In this document: positions 61,657 through 64,000 of the stretch, in pieces
Layout: every line of letters starts with the position of its first letter
Numbering within the stretch: position 1 is the first letter of the stretch
Assembly (NCBI GenBank): GCA_020073495.1
Contig: JAIQFD010000004.1
Coordinates: 485,001-549,000 of the forward strand
Source: Terriglobia bacterium
GTDB lineage: Bacteria > Acidobacteriota > Terriglobia > Terriglobales > Acidobacteriaceae
Direction: 5' to 3'
DNA: 64,000 bases
The notes under the pieces: model-generated
Database searches by the model: none
What the model was told of the DNA's origin: nothing
What the model saw: the letters and a program-made list of their open reading frames with translations, nothing else
Position numbers and translations under genes: made by a program

Positions 61657-64000
61657 GTGCACTCCCCGCAAGGATTTGTCGACAACCGGATAGCCGCGGC
61701 GCGCGCTTTTGCGCGCAGCCTGAACATTCTGCTGAAGTGTGTCCGCCTCTATGGCGCGGACCACAAGCTCACCGCTGGCCAGTTCACCACCGCGTGGAAC
61801 GAGCTGCGGGCCGCCCTGCCCACGGACCCGGAAGCCGGGTTTCTTCTGGGCGTGTCCGGCCACAAGCTGCTGGTCGATGGCGTACCGCTGGAATGCGGGC
61901 CGGCGGAGCGCGGATTCGCGCAATTGCTCTCCGCCGCGGGCGTGGCCAGCCTGTACTTCAGCGGCAAGATGAAGGAAGGCGAGTTCCTGGCCGTAGTGGA
62001 CGCCTTTGCCAAGGGCGGCAGCAAGCCGTCGGCCGTCGCGGAACAGCTCAAGAGGACGCTTTCGGACCCCAGGGGCGGCATCCGCGTGAACGAGATCCGC
62101 TACGTCGCCCAGGACGCGAACAATGAGACGCTGGCAACGGCGCTCACCGCACGGGTGCTCGGGGCGGACGCCGACAAAGTGAAAGATTGGCTGAACGATC
62201 CTCAGAAGCTGCTGCAGCTCATCGCGGCGGCGCAGGGTTCGAAGCAAGGGACAGGCGGCGATGGGACCGGGACAGCCGGCCCAGGCGCAGGCCCTGGAAT
62301 GGGACCCGGAGCAGGAGGAGCGGGTTATGGTGGGGGATCTGGCTCCGGCACCGGCGCGCCGCTGCAGGAATCGGACTACGAGAAGGTGGTGCGCCTGCTG
62401 GCGCAGATCGGGGACAGGAAGTCCGCGAGAGGAGCGGTTCCCTCCGCTGCTGTGCGGGAGGGGATGAAGTCCGTCTCCGGCTCGGCGCAGGCAGCGCTGC
62501 AACAGGTGCTGGCGGATCTTTCCGCCTCGCGGGATGCCGCGGACACGGATTCCACGCTGCTCGTCAAGGCGGCTGAGCACCTGGCGATCCGGTTCGCGCT
62601 GGACCAGTACGCGCGCGGCGATGTGAAGGTGAACGCGGTGCGCGAGATGCTGGACCGCATGGGCAAGGAGATCGAGTCGCTGCGCAAGGTCATCGGCTCG
62701 CACGAAGAGAAGCTGGGCAAGGCCGGGATCATGGTCGAATCGCACGCCGACATCCTCGACCGGGCGTTTTGGGCCCAGGTGCCGGAGCATGGCAAACGCA
62801 CCGTGCTGCTGTCGGAAGACGCATGGTGCATCCCGCCCCGCAATCTCCGGTCGTACCTGGAAGACCTGCTCGTCCAGCGGAACGACGTAGCGCTGATCAC
62901 TTCGATCCTGCGCAATTACTCGCGCGGGATAAAGAACGCGGACGCGGAAGCGCGCCGCAAGACCGCCATGGGCGTGAGCGACCTGGCGGACATGTACGGG
63001 CGGATCGGGCAGGACTTGCTGGCAGAGGCCGTGCGGTTGTGCGGAGAGCAGTTGCAGGTGGAGTCCACGCTGGATCTGCAGACGCTACTGGGTGCGGCGC
63101 TGGTGCGTCTGGCGCAGGAAGCGGGCACGCGGCCGGACTTCCCGGCACTGCGGCAGGCCATGGCGTGTGTGGAGAAGATCGAGTCCGGGCGTCCCTCGAT
63201 AGCGCGCGACATCCGCCGGCGCATCGCCGTGGAGAGCCGGCTGCGCAAGTTCATCGTGGACGCGGCGCATGCTCCCAGCGTGTCCCCCGAGCTCTTGGAA
63301 TTGCTGCAACAGAACCGCCGGGCCGCCGCCGAGGAGATGGCGGTGCTCTACTCCCGGAGCTCGCGGCGCAACGAAAGCGAGCGGCTGGTGGAAATGGCCC
63401 GGCATCTGGGACCGGAAGCGATCGGCCGCCTGCGCGAGCTGCTGCGGGCACGCCCCGCGCACGAAGCCATCGCCACCCTGGGACTGCTGGCGCATCTGGA
63501 CGCGACCGCGCTCCTGGAGTGGCTGCCCCGGCGCCTGCCGGAGTGGTCCCGCTCGCAGCACGACGCGGTGGTGCGGCAGATCGCGGCCAGCGGCGTCGCC
63601 GACCGCGCGCGCGTGCTGGTGACGCTCCTTGACCAGCTCGACCCGGCCGTCGTTCCCGAGGTCATTGACGAGATCGGCATGAGTGGCGATCTGTCCGCCG
63701 GCGCTCCTTTGCAGAAGATAGCGCAGGGCGACCTGCCGTCGAGCGCCTCGCCGTATTTGCAGGTGAAGGCCATCGAAGCACTGGCCCGCCTGCGCGACAT
63801 GGACTCGCTGCCGCTGTTGCGCATCCTGCTGCAGTCGCGCAGCCTGTTCGGATGGAAGCAGCCGCGGGAGATCCGCGCGGTCGCGGCCCAGGCTCTGGCC
63901 AAGCTCGATCCGGAATTCCTGAAGGGCTACCTGCCGCAGAGCGGCCTGTCTCCCGCCGAACTCGATGTCGCGCCGCTCGACCCGCAGCCGGAGACGGCCT
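61657..64000 (+). CDS. Large helical-repeat (HEAT-like) protein, cut by window end
   Basis: Open from the GTG at 61657 to the window edge (about 781 residues). Residues 1-190 are a folded helical domain (FARSLNILLKCVRLYGADHKL, GHKLLVDGVPLECGPAERGF). A Gly-rich linker occupies about 195-230 (GAGPGMGPGAGGAGYGGGSG). The rest is a long run of helical pairs (VRLLAQIGDRKSARGAV, LRQAMACVEKIESG, ATLGLLAHLDATALLEWL) ending with HEAT-like repeats (KAIEALARLRDMDSLPLLRI). No catalytic motif in the visible part; it is likely a scaffold. GAGGT lies six bases before the GTG; an in-frame GTG at 61636 is an alternative. Confidence 0.78.
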   Translation, partial: MHSPQGFVDNRIAAARAFARSLNILLKCVRLYGADHKLTAGQFTTAWNELRAALPTDPEAGFLLGVSGHKLLVDGVPLECGPAERGFAQLLSAAGVASLYFSGKMKEGEFLAVVDAFAKGGSKPSAVAEQLKRTLSDPRGGIRVNEIRYVAQDANNETLATALTARVLGADADKVKDWLNDPQKLLQLIAAAQGSKQGTGGDGTGTAGPGAGPGMGPGAGGAGYGGGSGSGTGAPLQESDYEKVVRLLAQIGDRKSARGAVPSAAVREGMKSVSGSAQAALQQVLADLSASRDAADTDSTLLVKAAEHLAIRFALDQYARGDVKVNAVREMLDRMGKEIESLRKVIGSHEEKLGKAGIMVESHADILDRAFWAQVPEHGKRTVLLSEDAWCIPPRNLRSYLEDLLVQRNDVALITSILRNYSRGIKNADAEARRKTAMGVSDLADMYGRIGQDLLAEAVRLCGEQLQVESTLDLQTLLGAALVRLAQEAGTRPDFPALRQAMACVEKIESGRPSIARDIRRRIAVESRLRKFIVDAAHAPSVSPELLELLQQNRRAAAEEMAVLYSRSSRRNESERLVEMARHLGPEAIGRLRELLRARPAHEAIATLGLLAHLDATALLEWLPRRLPEWSRSQHDAVVRQIAASGVADRARVLVTLLDQLDPAVVPEVIDEIGMSGDLSAGAPLQKIAQGDLPSSASPYLQVKAIEALARLRDMDSLPLLRILLQSRSLFGWKQPREIRAVAAQALAKLDPEFLKGYLPQSGLSPAELDVAPLDPQPETA

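Overview
The window reads as a contiguous piece of a GC-rich diderm bacterial chromosome, most likely an acidobacterium (Acidobacteriota, Terriglobia-like). This assignment is inference. It rests on LptD (outer membrane), a PEGA-domain serine/threonine kinase, many small exported proteins of unknown family, and inter-gene gaps filled by short palindromic repeats. No rRNA operon, CRISPR array, transposase or complete prophage was found.

Layout. 1-10.5 kb: LptD (cut by the window edge), an RDD membrane protein, glucose-6-phosphate isomerase, an APC permease, Dps and a PEGA kinase. 10.6-13.8 kb: a four-gene sulfur-carrier cysteine locus (cysteine synthase, JAMM protease, ThiS/CysO-like carrier, MoeB-rhodanese). 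14-20.1 kb: small exported proteins, an M1 peptidase and a quinone-oxidoreductase-like enzyme. 20.1-23.3 kb: a candidate structured RNA, a PIN-TRAM protein, IspD and IspF. 23.4-28.4 kb (minus strand): thiL-tilS-hpt-ftsH, in which the hpt product has lost its catalytic motifs. 28.8-35.2 kb: an M23 peptidase, then a repeat-rich accessory stretch of small genes with eight copies of a roughly 32-base hairpin.

35.6-51.4 kb is the classical tRNA-tuf-secE-nusG-rplKAJL-rpoBC block: tRNA-Thr(UGU), tRNA-Tyr, tRNA-Thr(GGU), tRNA-Gly(UCC), tuf, rpmG, tRNA-Trp, secE, nusG, rplK, rplA, rplJ, rplL, rpoB, rpoC. Two further tRNA-Thr(GGU) copies are broken by the same 33-base hairpin just after the anticodon loop. 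RpoB carries an inserted eight-cysteine segment whose first half copies the cysteine spacing of the RpoC zinc ribbon.

51.5-64 kb: a YihY-type membrane protein, pyruvate kinase, an ABM-like small protein, a response regulator fused to an anti-sigma-kinase-like ATPase, rhomboid protease, M28 peptidase, a LysW-like zinc protein with a polyglutamate tail, two exported beta-sandwich proteins, ribosomal protein S1, a HIT protein and a large helical-repeat protein cut by the window end.

The strongest items for follow-up are the hairpin-split tRNA-Thr copies, the RpoB zinc insertion, the apparent HPRT pseudoenzyme in the tilS-ftsH operon, the carrier protein whose tail is encoded by an intergenic repeat, and the hairpin family at 30.7-34.2 kb.
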